A stretch of 40,545 bases of DNA from a bacterium (lineage in GTDB: Bacteria > Patescibacteriota > Patescibacteriia > 2-12-FULL-60-25). Below, one piece after another: positions 1 through 9,377 of the stretch. The notes beneath the pieces were generated by a model that saw only the letters and a list, made by a program, of their open reading frames with translations, ran no database searches and was not told the origin of the DNA. The stretch spans positions 1 through 40,545 of the forward strand of contig JAJZQU010000003.1 in assembly GCA_021806685.1 (NCBI GenBank). Reading direction: 5' to 3'. The position numbers were made by a program, and so were the translations under genes. Within the stretch, counting starts at the first letter, position 1. Each line of letters begins with the position of its first letter.

Positions 1-2037
1 CCGGCCGGTTGAGTCGGTCAATTGCCCGTCTTCCAAAATCTGAAGCAGAGTTTGTTGCACGTCATTGTGCGCTTTTTCTATTTCATCAAAACAGACGACG
101 CAATGCGGGCGTTTGCGGACAGCATCGGTCAGTTTTGTGCTTTCGCGGTAACCAACATAACCGGCAGGGGAACCGACCAGTTTGGATAGTGAGTGCGATT
201 CTGCAAACTCCGACATGTCCAGTTTGATGAGAGCGTCTTCCCGCCCAAAAAGCTCTTGGGCCAAGGCGCGGGCCAGTTCTGTCTTGCCGGTGCCTGACGG
301 GCCGACTAATAAGAGCGAAGCTTTGGGACGCCTGGGATCATGCAAACCAAGTTTTGCCCGGCGGATCACGTCAGCTATTTGGTTGATGGCACCTTCCTGC
401 CCAATGATGCGTGATGTCAGCCTTTCTTCCAATCCGCCCAGCCTTTCCCTTTCCGAAGCCAAGATGACAGAGACGGGCACATGGGCAATGCGCGCCACGA
501 CTTTTGCCACATCTTCCGGCTTAATCGTCGGGCGGTTACGGAGGCGCAAGTCATCCAGCTCATCAGCCAAGGCCAAGCGGTCTTGCTCTAGCCTGGCAGC
601 GTCAGCCGAAGCTTGCTCGGCCTGTTCCATTTCTTGGCGCTGGACATTTTGTTCGGCTTCTTCTTTTTTAGCCTTGATGGCAGCGTCCAAAACAGAAAGC
701 CTTTCCATCTGCTCGCGTGATTGGCGCTTGGCCACAACCGAAGCAGCTGCCTCATCCATCAAATCAACAGCCTTGTCTGGATATAAACGGTCGGTCATAA
801 AACGCCCGGCTAAATCAACCGCTGCCCGCAAGGTTTGGGGATGGAATTTTACGTTATGGTGTTGGGCATACCTTTCTTCCAAGCCTTTCAACATCTCATG
901 GGTGGCCTCAGCCGTCGGTTCCTCAATCATGATCGGTTGGAAACGGCGTTCCAAAGCAGCGTCCGGCTCAATGTGTTTTTTATATTCAGACCAAGTCGTG
1001 GCACCCACGCAGCGGATTTCGCCGCGGGCCAAGGCCGGCTTCAGTATGTTGGCGGCATCCAGCGAGCCGGAGGTAGACCCGGCGCCCACGATGTTGTGGA
1101 TCTCGTCGATAAAAAGGATGGTCTTAGGATCTTGCTTGGCTTCTTCAACGATTTGTTTGAGCCTGGCTTCAAACTCGCCGCGATACATGGTGCCAGCGAC
1201 CGTCGAAGCCAAATCCAAAGAAAGCAAGCGATGGCCATACAGGGCATCGGGCACATCGCCGTCAGCCAGGCGCTTGGCCAAGCCTTCCACGATGGCTGTC
1301 TTGCCTACGCCCGGGTCGCCCAAGAGGATGGGATTGCTTTTGGTGCGCCTGATCAGGATTTCAATCACCCTTTCAATCTCGCTTTCGCGGCCGATAACCG
1401 GGTCAAGCTTTTCGGCAATATCAGCTTGCGTCAAATTGCGGGCAAAACTTTCCAAAGCAGAAGTTTGCGAGGCTCGCCAATTGCGCGGCGAAGCAAAAGG
1501 CGGTTGCATGGGCCTTTCCTCTTCCATGCCGCCCGTCAAGTCATCTTCGTCTTCAGCCCTTTGCAAAACTTGGTCCATGGACGGGAAGTTGGAAGTGGAG
1601 CGCAAGACGCTCTCGGCTTGTTCGCGCAAAGTCTTGAGGTCAATGTTTTGGGATTTAAAATAATCCAAGACAGTCTTGTCATCGCATTCCGCCAAGGCAG
1701 CCACCAGGTGTTCCGTGCCCACGAATTTGTGTTCGCGCAAGTGGGCTGTCACGATGCATTTTTCCAAAAGTTTTTTAACGCCCTGTGATAAGTCCAAGGC
1801 CATGACGGATTTTTTGACAGAAGGGCTGCCCAGGAAAAAAGCAGTGGCATCAAGGTCTTTGCAACCGGCTTTCTTGAGGATCTCGCCACCCAAAGCGCCT
1901 TTTTCCTGCAAGAGGCCGACGATCAAATCGCCCGGCTCTACCAAGTCCCGGCCATTGGAAACAGCAAAGCTCAACGCTTTTTGGAGCGTGTCTTTCAGAT
2001 GGTTGGTAAACCGGTGGATGAGGTCGTTGGGGAGCAT
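1..2037 (-). CDS. clpC: ClpC/ClpB-type AAA+ ATPase, partial (runs off the left edge)
   Basis: Reverse complement reads MLPNDLIHRFTNHLKDTLQKAL..., with Walker A GDPGVGKTAIVEGLAKRL, Walker B ILFIDEIHNIVGAGS and second Walker A GPSGTGKTELARALA plus CFDEIEKAH. Absent from the ORF track, probably because it is open at the edge. Confidence 0.93.
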   Translation of the reverse strand, partial: MLPNDLIHRFTNHLKDTLQKALSFAVSNGRDLVEPGDLIVGLLQEKGALGGEILKKAGCKDLDATAFFLGSPSVKKSVMALDLSQGVKKLLEKCIVTAHLREHKFVGTEHLVAALAECDDKTVLDYFKSQNIDLKTLREQAESVLRSTSNFPSMDQVLQRAEDEDDLTGGMEEERPMQPPFASPRNWRASQTSALESFARNLTQADIAEKLDPVIGRESEIERVIEILIRRTKSNPILLGDPGVGKTAIVEGLAKRLADGDVPDALYGHRLLSLDLASTVAGTMYRGEFEARLKQIVEEAKQDPKTILFIDEIHNIVGAGSTSGSLDAANILKPALARGEIRCVGATTWSEYKKHIEPDAALERRFQPIMIEEPTAEATHEMLKGLEERYAQHHNVKFHPQTLRAAVDLAGRFMTDRLYPDKAVDLMDEAAASVVAKRQSREQMERLSVLDAAIKAKKEEAEQNVQRQEMEQAEQASADAARLEQDRLALADELDDLRLRNRPTIKPEDVAKVVARIAHVPVSVILASERERLGGLEERLTSRIIGQEGAINQIADVIRRAKLGLHDPRRPKASLLLVGPSGTGKTELARALAQELFGREDALIKLDMSEFAESHSLSKLVGSPAGYVGYRESTKLTDAVRKRPHCVVCFDEIEKAHNDVQQTLLQILEDGQLTDSTGR

Positions 2038-2100
2038 AGTATGGTGACATGTGACCTGTGACACGTTTGATCCGACAAGTCACGTATCACGTTTCACGTG

Positions 2101-2991
2101 TCAGGGTTTTTCGAGCATTTCTCTTAAAAGTTTAATCCTCTCGTTAATGGGAGGGTGAGTCGAAAATAATCCAGCGGCGCGTTGCCCCAGTGACTTGGCT
2201 GTTGGGTCGGAAATCCAAAGATGGTTGGTGGCAGGGGAGACGCTGCGTATCGGGGAGGCGTTGTCGCGGATTTTTTCCAAGGCAGAAGCCAAGCCTTCGG
2301 GATAACGCGTCAGGAGTGCGCCGGAAGCATCGGCCAAATATTCGCGCTTGCGGGAAATGGCCAGTTTGATCAACTCGCCGACCAGGGGAGCCAGCAGGAT
2401 AAAGAGTATGCCGAGGATTATCAGGATGCCTCCGCCTTCGCGGGATCGGCGTCGGCCAAACAAGCTGCCGCGAAACATCCAGTTGCCCAACATGACAATG
2501 GCTCCGACCAAGATAGCCACCAGGATCATGAGCCGCGTATCAAAATTTTTGACGTGCGACATTTCGTGGGACAAAACTCCCTCGAGTTCGTTCTTATCCA
2601 AAATTTGCAGCAAGCCGGTGGTGACTGCCACGCTGGCATGTTGCGGGTCGCGCCCAGTGGCAAAAGCATTGGGCGATGGGTCCTCAACAATGAAGATACG
2701 CGGCCTTGGGATGCCGGCCGTAATGGCCAAATTCTCGACGGCATTCCACAGCGTCATGAATTGCGCCCGGTCAGTCAGTTCAACTGCGCCTGCTGACCAG
2801 AGGGCGATGCTTGATCCGGCGTACCACGAAATAAGCGTCCAACCGGTTGAAACAAACAAGGCAAGAATCAGGCCAGTGTATCCCGTGTCAGTCACATAGC
2901 CGTAAATATAACCGACCACAGCTAACAACCCAACGAATAAGGCTATAAGCAACCACGATTTGCGTTTGTTGGAATCAATTTGGGAATACAT
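2101..2991 (-). CDS. htpX: HtpX-like M48 membrane zinc metalloprotease
   Basis: Multiple TM segments, HEMSH zinc motif (EGVLSHEMSHVKNFDTR) and the NAFATGRDPQHA motif. Confidence 0.95.
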   Translation of the reverse strand: MYSQIDSNKRKSWLLIALFVGLLAVVGYIYGYVTDTGYTGLILALFVSTGWTLISWYAGSSIALWSAGAVELTDRAQFMTLWNAVENLAITAGIPRPRIFIVEDPSPNAFATGRDPQHASVAVTTGLLQILDKNELEGVLSHEMSHVKNFDTRLMILVAILVGAIVMLGNWMFRGSLFGRRRSREGGGILIILGILFILLAPLVGELIKLAISRKREYLADASGALLTRYPEGLASALEKIRDNASPIRSVSPATNHLWISDPTAKSLGQRAAGLFSTHPPINERIKLLREMLEKP

Positions 2992-3055
2992 GGGCAGTGT
3001 CAGGTCTCAAGTTACAAGTTTCAAGCAAAAAAACTTGAAACTTGTTGCTTGGAAC

Positions 3056-3625
3056 TTACGCTTGGGGTGCCGGTTGGTTGAACTCAACCTTAGGCACATC
3101 TTTTTCTTCCTCGGCAGCTTCAAAGAATTTGTAGGCCTTGAATTGCAGGAAGTTGGCAATCAGGTTGGTCGGGAAAACCTGAATCTTGGTGTTGAAGTCG
3201 CGCACGTTGCCATTGTAGAAACGGCGTGAAGCTTGGATTTTATTTTCCGTGTCAGCCAATTCGGTTTGGAGCTGCAAGAAATTTTGGTTGGCTTTTAGTT
3301 CGGGATAGCTTTCGGCTACGGCGAACAGGCTCTTTAAGGTTCCCATCAGCTGGTTTTCGGCAGCGATCTTTTCATCGATGCTTTTGGCCTGCATGGCTTG
3401 CGACCGGGCTTCGGCCACTTTAGTGAAAACAGTGCTTTCGTGAGAAGCATAACCTTGGACAGTGGATACAAGGTTGGGGATTAAGTCATGGCGTCGCTTG
3501 AGTTGGACGTCAATGTCTGACCAGGCTTCGTCCGTCTGATTGCGGGACTTAATCAGGCTATTGTAAGTCACCAAAAGCCAAACGGCTAAAATAGCGACAA
3601 CTATCAGCAAAATCCATCCAAACAT
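3056..3625 (-). CDS. lemA: LemA family protein
   Basis: N-terminal TM then YNSLIKSRNQTDEAWSDIDVQLKRRHDLIPNLVSTVQGYASHE, diagnostic of LemA; next to htpX as is common. Confidence 0.95.
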   Translation of the reverse strand: MFGWILLIVVAILAVWLLVTYNSLIKSRNQTDEAWSDIDVQLKRRHDLIPNLVSTVQGYASHESTVFTKVAEARSQAMQAKSIDEKIAAENQLMGTLKSLFAVAESYPELKANQNFLQLQTELADTENKIQASRRFYNGNVRDFNTKIQVFPTNLIANFLQFKAYKFFEAAEEEKDVPKVEFNQPAPQA

Positions 3626-3699
3626 AGAGGATTTAAAGCTATGAATTATTACCCCGAATTATAGACGAATGGCTGCGCATGGTCAATAATGTTTTTCAT

Positions 3700-5088
3700 A
3701 TGCACAAAGAGCTTTTTTCGGTCTTTAAGGCCTATGACATCCGTGGGGAGTCGCCGCAGGTCATTGACGCTGCTTTTGCGGCTAATTTGGGTGCGGCTAT
3801 CGTTAAATCACGTAACCCTAAAAGGGTCATGGTTGGCCGAGATATGCGGCTTACCTCACCCGAACTCGAAAAGGCGTTGGTCGAGTCACTGTCTAGCCAG
3901 GGGGTTGAGGTGGTCAGGATAGGGCTTTGTTCAACTCCCATGTTCAATGTCTTGCTTGGTTTGGCAAATCCCAAGTTTGATTTGGGAGTCATGATCACTG
4001 CCTCGCACAACCCGGGAAAATACAATGGCTTCAAATTTTCAAACAGCGATTGCGTGCCCATCGGGTTGGACAGTGGCATGGATAAAATTCGTGATGCCTG
4101 GCCTGACCAGGCGCCAGGGGAGTTAAGCGTGACAAAAGGTTCAGTCACGGAAGATCCGACTGCGCTCGATCGTTATCTTGATTACGTTATCAAGCTCGCC
4201 AATCTTCCGGCCGACATGCCTGAAATGAAAGTTGTGATTGATGCAGGCAACGGCATGGGTGGCCATGTCTTGCCTAGGTTGCTGGAAAAGTGTCCTTGGA
4301 TAAAAGCTGAGCAATTATATTTTGACCTGGATGGCAATTTCCCAAACCACGAAGCTAATCCGATTAAGCCGGAAACATTGGATGTCTTGCGCCAAAGGGT
4401 CAAAGATACTAAGGCTACTTGCGGCATTGCTTTTGACGGTGATGCTGACCGAGTCGGTTTTGTTGACGAGCAGGGCGAGCAAATAAAGGGTGATATTTTA
4501 ACAGCCTTATTTTCCAGCTTGCAGGAAAAGGTTAAACAAGGCGGACGTGTCCTGTTTGATATCCGATCTTCTTGGTCAGTTCCCGAGACTGTCCAAGCTA
4601 CTGGTGGCATACCGGAAATCTTTCCAGTCGGCAGCGCCAAAATAAAAAACGCCATGCGTGAAAAACAGGCTGTCTTTGCCGGGGAAGTATCCATGCATTA
4701 TTACTTTAATGAGCTTTGGAATGTGGAGAGCGGGGATTATGCCATGCTGATTTTGTTAAAGTCTTTAGCTGCCAATAATCAGCCGCTAAGCTCAATGTGG
4801 AAAAAAATTGCTCATTACTTCCATTCCGGAGAAATAAATTTTGAGGTAAAGGATACAAAAAGTGTTCTTAGTAAATTGAAGGATGTCTACGCTGCCAAGG
4901 CCACTAAAGTCATTGAGATAGATGGTATTCGTTGTGAGTTTGGCGATCCTAAAGCAGACAAGGAAGCCTGGTGGTTTAATGTCAGGGCCTCCAACACAGA
5001 GCCTTTGGTCAGGTTAAACCTCGAAGCCACGACCGAAGAGCTGATGAGAGCCAAGGTTAAAGAACTGACTGACTTAATCAATTCGTAA
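3700..5088 (+). CDS. manB: Phosphomannomutase/phosphoglucomutase
   Basis: KAYDIRG, catalytic serine loop TASHNPGKYNGFK, metal loop DGDADRVGF, sugar loop GEVSMHYYF, SNTEPLVRLNLE. ORF opens at 3679; ATG at 3700 (MHKELFSVFKAYDIRG) is the likelier start. Confidence 0.93.
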   Translation: MHKELFSVFKAYDIRGESPQVIDAAFAANLGAAIVKSRNPKRVMVGRDMRLTSPELEKALVESLSSQGVEVVRIGLCSTPMFNVLLGLANPKFDLGVMITASHNPGKYNGFKFSNSDCVPIGLDSGMDKIRDAWPDQAPGELSVTKGSVTEDPTALDRYLDYVIKLANLPADMPEMKVVIDAGNGMGGHVLPRLLEKCPWIKAEQLYFDLDGNFPNHEANPIKPETLDVLRQRVKDTKATCGIAFDGDADRVGFVDEQGEQIKGDILTALFSSLQEKVKQGGRVLFDIRSSWSVPETVQATGGIPEIFPVGSAKIKNAMREKQAVFAGEVSMHYYFNELWNVESGDYAMLILLKSLAANNQPLSSMWKKIAHYFHSGEINFEVKDTKSVLSKLKDVYAAKATKVIEIDGIRCEFGDPKADKEAWWFNVRASNTEPLVRLNLEATTEELMRAKVKELTDLINS

Positions 5089-5094
5089 TGAGCT

Positions 5095-5868
5095 ATGATC
5101 GGTTTATTTGATTCTGGTATCGGTGGGTTGACTGTTGTTAAAGCCTTGTTGGAAAAAGCTCCTAAGGCGGATTTTGTGTATTTGGGTGATACGGCCCGTT
5201 ACCCATATGGCAATAAAAGCCAGGAAACAGTTGAACGTTATGCCAAAGAAGACGCGGAATATGTTATTAAGCAAGGTGCGCAGCTGATAATCGTGGCTTG
5301 TAACACTGCCAGCTCATTGGCCTTGCCTAAGTTGCAGGAAACATTCCCCAACATCCCTTTTATTGGCGTGGTCAAACCCGCTGCCCAGGCAGCCGCTGCT
5401 TTGGGACGCCATAAAATTGGAGTCATCGGGACCAGGGCTACGGTCAACTCAGGCATCTATGAAAAAGTCATCAAAAAATACGCCCCTTCGGCCGAAATCC
5501 TGCAGCGAGCCTGTCCATTGTTCGTACCTTTGGTTGAAGAAGGTTTGCTGGATGATCAAGTGACTAAAACCATGGTCAAGCGGTACCTCATGCCATTGCG
5601 CCAAGCTAATGTTAATGCCTTGATACTCGGCTGCACGCACTACCCATTCCTAAAACCATTAATACAAAGGTTCATGGGCAAGAAAGTCAAAGTTATTGAC
5701 TCGGCTGGGACAGTTATCCAGCAGGCCATGGAAAATTATCCTGACTTATTTCTGGCACAAGATAATCCCAAGCAAACAATTACCTTTACTGAGACCTCTT
5801 CAGCCTCGGACCAGGTGGCCAGCCGTTGGTTGGGCAGGCAGGTTAAAGGAGTCAAGGCTGACCTGTAA
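5095..5868 (+). CDS. murI: Glutamate racemase
   Basis: IGLFDSGIGGLTV, catalytic VACNTASS and LGCTHYPFL. Confidence 0.96.
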   Translation: MIGLFDSGIGGLTVVKALLEKAPKADFVYLGDTARYPYGNKSQETVERYAKEDAEYVIKQGAQLIIVACNTASSLALPKLQETFPNIPFIGVVKPAAQAAAALGRHKIGVIGTRATVNSGIYEKVIKKYAPSAEILQRACPLFVPLVEEGLLDDQVTKTMVKRYLMPLRQANVNALILGCTHYPFLKPLIQRFMGKKVKVIDSAGTVIQQAMENYPDLFLAQDNPKQTITFTETSSASDQVASRWLGRQVKGVKADL

Positions 5869-5923
5869 GCTCAAGCTGAAAGTTGATTCAGTGGGTTTAT
5901 TGATATATAATCTCATTAATTTT

Positions 5924-7648
5924 ATGCCTTTCGAAAATCCCTTCCTCATCCAAAAATACCCGGATTTGCCAGGCTCCAAGCCAGTTGAGTCGGCTGTAGG
6001 GAAGGTGCAGAGAGAGGGCGGGAAGATCCGCAACAAAGAAGACCGGGTCCAGGCCTATCTTGACCGCCTGGAAAAACTCATACTTGACCCGAAAAAAGAA
6101 CAAAAGACGATTCAGATGGCCGGCCAAACTCGTCCCCGGGCTCTTTCTCTCTTGAGGGAAATGGTCATGGACAAGTACGTGCGCGTGAACGAGCGGAAGA
6201 TGGCCGAAGGCGCGGCCCGGGTAGAGGAGCGCGCGGCCAGGGAAATGGGCATCCAGGCCCACTACGGCGAGCAGGAACTTGAGCAGCGCGGCGAGATCGC
6301 GGTTGAGGACCTGGAAAAATCTTTAGATAACTGGATTTCGTATCTTTCAGACGCCAACGAACCCTATCCAATCTGGTTCCGTTATTACGCCTTCCGCAAC
6401 ATCCTTGACCTCTCTGACTACGACAAAGACAAGCAGGAGTTTCCCAAGCGTTCGGCCGGCACGGCCCGCCTTTTCCCTGACATAGACCGCGGGGCCTTGG
6501 CATACGTCGAGGACAGGATTGAAGCCTCGAAGGATCCGGCTCAACTTGAGCGCCTTAAACGCGTGGAGCAGGCGAACGGCACTCCGGAGGACTTATTGAT
6601 CACTGAAGACAAGGCGGAGCGGTTCGCCAAACTCCCTTTTGCCAAGCAATACGCGGAAGGCATCAAGCAGGCCGGAGAGATCACGCCCGAGATGCGCGAG
6701 GAAACGCGCGGCAGGTGGGTCAAGTACCAGCAAGGCACCGATCCCACGGCCCTCTGGGCCTCGCTCCAGAACAAAGGCACGGCCTGGTGCACCAAGGGGT
6801 TTGCCACGGCCGAAACCCAGCTCAAAGGAGGGGACTTTTACGTCTATTACACTTTAGACAAGCAGGGCAAGCCCGCCATCCCGCGCATTGCCATCCGCAT
6901 GCAGGGCGATGCCATCGGCGAAGTCAGGGGAGTGGCCGACAGCCGGCAGAACCTGGAGGGCAACATGGCGGAGATTGCGGATGAAAAAATGAAACCATTG
7001 CCCGGATGCGAACGGTACAAGAAAGCCTCGGCTGATGTGAAACGCCTGAATGAGATTTATGTGAAATCCAAAGCCGGGCAGCAACTTAAGAAGGAAGACC
7101 TCATCTTCCTTTATGAGATCGACTCTCCCATTCAAGGTTTTGGTTACGAGGCGCACCCGCGCATCAAGGAGCTCCGTGACAGGCGCAACCCCAAAGAAGA
7201 CGCTTCCATTGTCTTTGAGTGTAAGCCAGATGAAATAGCTTGGAAGAAAGAGGATATTAAAGAAACCACCAAAGCCTACATCGGCCCGCTCTTCCCCGGT
7301 ATATTCAAGGCACTTGGCCATCTCGAACATATTTATACTTCTTTCCCTGAAGGCAGGATCAGGAAACAGTCAATCGAGATCGGAGGAAAGGACAAAAAAC
7401 AGCTCGAAGCAGAACTTGAAAAAGCCAAAATAAACGTCAATAATTATGCCCGCCACATGATGCGCCAAAAAGAGTTTACGACTGAAAAGAAACCCGAACA
7501 GGCAGACCTAGTTCGCCTTAAAGTCGGCGATCTTGGTTTTAACCATAATCCGACAACCGATGAAATTTACAAAAAAGTCGAAGAACTAGGTTTGGAGCTT
7601 TGCCCGGCCGAAGTCGGTCCTTATCTTCGTCTGGAGTATAAGGATTAG
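5924..7648 (+). CDS. DGR target protein, N-terminal body (ends at TAG directly in frame with the variable repeat)
   Basis: ORF from ATG 5924 (MPFENPFLIQKYPDLPG). Same frame continues past TAG 7646-7648 as ALNEWIYIAMKQIADPGGNPGVF..., i.e. into the VR. A PcfJ-like region around GTAWCTKGFATAETQLKGGDFYVYYTLDKQGKPAIPRIAIRM is possible but unverified. Confidence 0.8.
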   Translation: MPFENPFLIQKYPDLPGSKPVESAVGKVQREGGKIRNKEDRVQAYLDRLEKLILDPKKEQKTIQMAGQTRPRALSLLREMVMDKYVRVNERKMAEGAARVEERAAREMGIQAHYGEQELEQRGEIAVEDLEKSLDNWISYLSDANEPYPIWFRYYAFRNILDLSDYDKDKQEFPKRSAGTARLFPDIDRGALAYVEDRIEASKDPAQLERLKRVEQANGTPEDLLITEDKAERFAKLPFAKQYAEGIKQAGEITPEMREETRGRWVKYQQGTDPTALWASLQNKGTAWCTKGFATAETQLKGGDFYVYYTLDKQGKPAIPRIAIRMQGDAIGEVRGVADSRQNLEGNMAEIADEKMKPLPGCERYKKASADVKRLNEIYVKSKAGQQLKKEDLIFLYEIDSPIQGFGYEAHPRIKELRDRRNPKEDASIVFECKPDEIAWKKEDIKETTKAYIGPLFPGIFKALGHLEHIYTSFPEGRIRKQSIEIGGKDKKQLEAELEKAKINVNNYARHMMRQKEFTTEKKPEQADLVRLKVGDLGFNHNPTTDEIYKKVEELGLELCPAEVGPYLRLEYKD

Positions 7649-7822
7649 GCATTAAATGAATGGATTTACATTGCAATGAAACAAATAGCTGATCCCGGCG
7701 GCAACCCGGGCGTCTTCGAGCTGGGACGCATTGCCGACGGGCTCTGGCTGAGCCGCAACTGGGCGAAGCCCGCGAGTACCTGGCTTCCGCACGGCGAGTT
7801 GGTGTTCCGCTCTCGCAAGTGA
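7649..7822 (+). other. VR-bearing C-terminal coding segment, in frame with the upstream target ORF after TAG
   Basis: Translation ALNEWIYIAMKQIADPGGNPGVFELGRIADGLWLSRNWAKPASTWLPHGELVFRSRK*, ending at TGA 7820-7822. Internal ATG at 7676 without an obvious SD. Confidence 0.8.
7684..7820 (+). repeat. DGR variable repeat (VR), 137 bp
   Basis: Gap-free hand alignment to the reverse complement of 9241-9377: 19 mismatches, all at A in the template (about 40 template A's), none at C/G/T. Homology stops at non-A mismatches on both sides. Confidence 0.95.
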
Positions 7823-7845
7823 TTTTTTGAAATTTTATTTCTTTT

Positions 7846-8805
7846 TTAGACGCTTTGGTTCTTTGGTGCTTGGATGCTTTGAGCCAGCTCAAACGTATTG
7901 CCATGGCTTAGCGAGCCTAAATATGAAGCCAGAGTTTGTGGTGACTTATTTTTTCGCAAATGTTTTAGCATTCGGTTTTTTGTTGCGGTCCTCGGTATGC
8001 GATGATTTGGGAAATGAACCCAACCTAAAAAATCCACGCCAGAGGCAAGGGTCTCGATAGAAACTTTTTTAGGGTGAAGCTCAAGATGCAATTGTGTTTG
8101 CAGAAATTCTGAAATGATTGGAATTAAACCAATCAAGTATCTCTTATCTTCATGTAAGATAACAAAGTCATCAGAATAACGAATATAGAAGCGGGTTTTG
8201 ACTTGCCGTTTTAAAAACTGGTCCAAATCGTTCATATAAATGTTCACCAAGAGTTGGCTGGTGACGTTGCCGAGCGGAAGGCCGATGTTTGCTTTTCCTT
8301 CCACATGGAAGCTGTCGATAACTTGCTCCAATAGCCAGAGGATGTCGCCATCTTTTATGCGCCACCGCAAGATATTTTTTAGAATTTCATGATCAATATT
8401 GGCGAAAAATTTTCTAATGTCGCACTTCAGCACCCAAGCAGTACGCGTGTGGTTTTTTGAGGCTTTTCTTACAAAATATCTCAGGCGATCCATGGCACGA
8501 TGCGTGCCTTTGCCAATGCGGCACGAATAGGAATCGTGGATGAACTGCTTATCGAAATACGGATAAAGAATCCTGCAGATTGCGTGGTGCACCAGCCGAT
8601 CTCGTACGTTGGCTTTGTGGATATCGCGCGGTTTCGGATCGTTGATCTTGAAAGGATGGTAGGGACCATGCCGATAGGTCTTTTCCGTCAGCTCTGCGTG
8701 GAGATTCAGGACGTTGTCCATGAAATGCATGGAAAACTCCGCGACGTCTTTGCGTTTTTTCTTGCCGCGCAAAAATTCTTGCCAGGAAGCGAGCAAATTC
8801 TCCAC
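7846..8805 (-). CDS. DGR-type reverse transcriptase
   Basis: RVRDRLVHHAICRILYPYFDKQFIHDSYSCRIGKGTHRAMDRL, KCDIRKFFANIDHEIL, DGR-type LPLGNVTSQLLVNIYMNDLD, catalytic YSDD (RYSDDFVILHEDK), LHPKKVSIETLASGVDFLGW. Start is uncertain: GTG at 8805; family-like residues continue upstream (HIYDDIIFVENLLASWQEF). Confidence 0.95.
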   Translation of the reverse strand: MENLLASWQEFLRGKKKRKDVAEFSMHFMDNVLNLHAELTEKTYRHGPYHPFKINDPKPRDIHKANVRDRLVHHAICRILYPYFDKQFIHDSYSCRIGKGTHRAMDRLRYFVRKASKNHTRTAWVLKCDIRKFFANIDHEILKNILRWRIKDGDILWLLEQVIDSFHVEGKANIGLPLGNVTSQLLVNIYMNDLDQFLKRQVKTRFYIRYSDDFVILHEDKRYLIGLIPIISEFLQTQLHLELHPKKVSIETLASGVDFLGWVHFPNHRIPRTATKNRMLKHLRKNKSPQTLASYLGSLSHGNTFELAQSIQAPKNQSV

Positions 8806-8842
8806 GAAAATGATATCATCGTAAATATGAGGCAGCCATTTA

Positions 8843-8860
8843 CTCTCTCTCTCTCTCTCT
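8843..8860. repeat. (CT)9 microsatellite between the divergent RT and avd 5' ends
   Basis: tactctctctctctctctcttaat; 18 nt of perfect CT repeats. Confidence 0.95.
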
Positions 8861-8876
8861 TAATAACGCCTCGATT

Positions 8877-9224
8877 TTGCAGCGCGTCAAAGAAAGCTAT
8901 TTGGCGTGGATGCAAATCGTGCCGCACATAAACAAAGGGGCGCGTTATACCATCGGCGCACGAATTGAAAACAAATTTCTTGATCTTCTTGAACTCGCCC
9001 ATACGGCGTATTTTACAGAACGGGAGGGAAAAGCGGAAAAGGTGTCGGAAGCCATTTTTCTTTTAGACACGTTGAAGTTTATTATCTCGGTGGCTTGGGA
9101 AGGTAAATTGATTTCGCACAAACAATTTGATGAGATCGCCAACAAACTCGATGAGGTCGGCAAGATGCTAGGCGGTTGGAGGAAAAGCCTGGACAATCCG
9201 GAAAAGAAAAACCGCACTCTGTAA
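8877..9224 (+). CDS. avd: Avd-like DGR accessory protein (four-helix bundle)
   Basis: LQRVKESYLAWMQIVPHINKGARYTIGARIENKFLDLLELAHTAYF...LLDTLKFIISVAWEGKLISHKQFDEIANKLDEVGKMLGGWRKS resembles Avd/bAvd family. Start at TTG 8877 in the track; true start uncertain. Confidence 0.85.
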   Translation: MQRVKESYLAWMQIVPHINKGARYTIGARIENKFLDLLELAHTAYFTEREGKAEKVSEAIFLLDTLKFIISVAWEGKLISHKQFDEIANKLDEVGKMLGGWRKSLDNPEKKNRTL

Positions 9225-9240
9225 GCGCGGAAAAGACAAT

Positions 9241-9377
9241 ACTTTCGAGAGCGGAACATTAACTCGTTGTTCGGATTCCAGGTATTCGCGGGCTTCGCCC
9301 AGTTGTTGCTCAGCCAGAGCCCGTCGGCATTGCGTTCCAGCTTGAAGACGTTCGGGTTGCCGTCGGGATCAGTTTTT
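9241..9377 (-). repeat. DGR template repeat (TR), 137 bp
   Basis: Reverse complement aaaaactgatcccgacggcaacccgaacg...gaatacctggaatccgaacaacgagttaatgttccgctctcgaaagt; AAY-rich (KTDPDGNPNVFKLERNADGLWLSNNWAKPANTWNPNNELMFRSRK). Same strand sense as the RT. Confidence 0.95.

Noticed and set aside
182-1788. Long plus-strand ORFs (493 aa and 317 aa)
   Set aside because: Antisense to the clear ClpC coding sequence; low-complexity Ser/Arg-rich translations typical of shadow ORFs.
5924-7648. Naming the target body a PcfJ-domain protein
   Set aside because: Only a loose resemblance around GTAWCTKG...GDFYVYY; without an HMM search the assignment is not supported.
8500-9002. ORFs 8500-8931 (+) and 8706-9002 (-) across the CT tract
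   Set aside because: Out of frame with RT and Avd and lacking family resemblance; only their ATG/tract geometry was used for the phase-variation idea.
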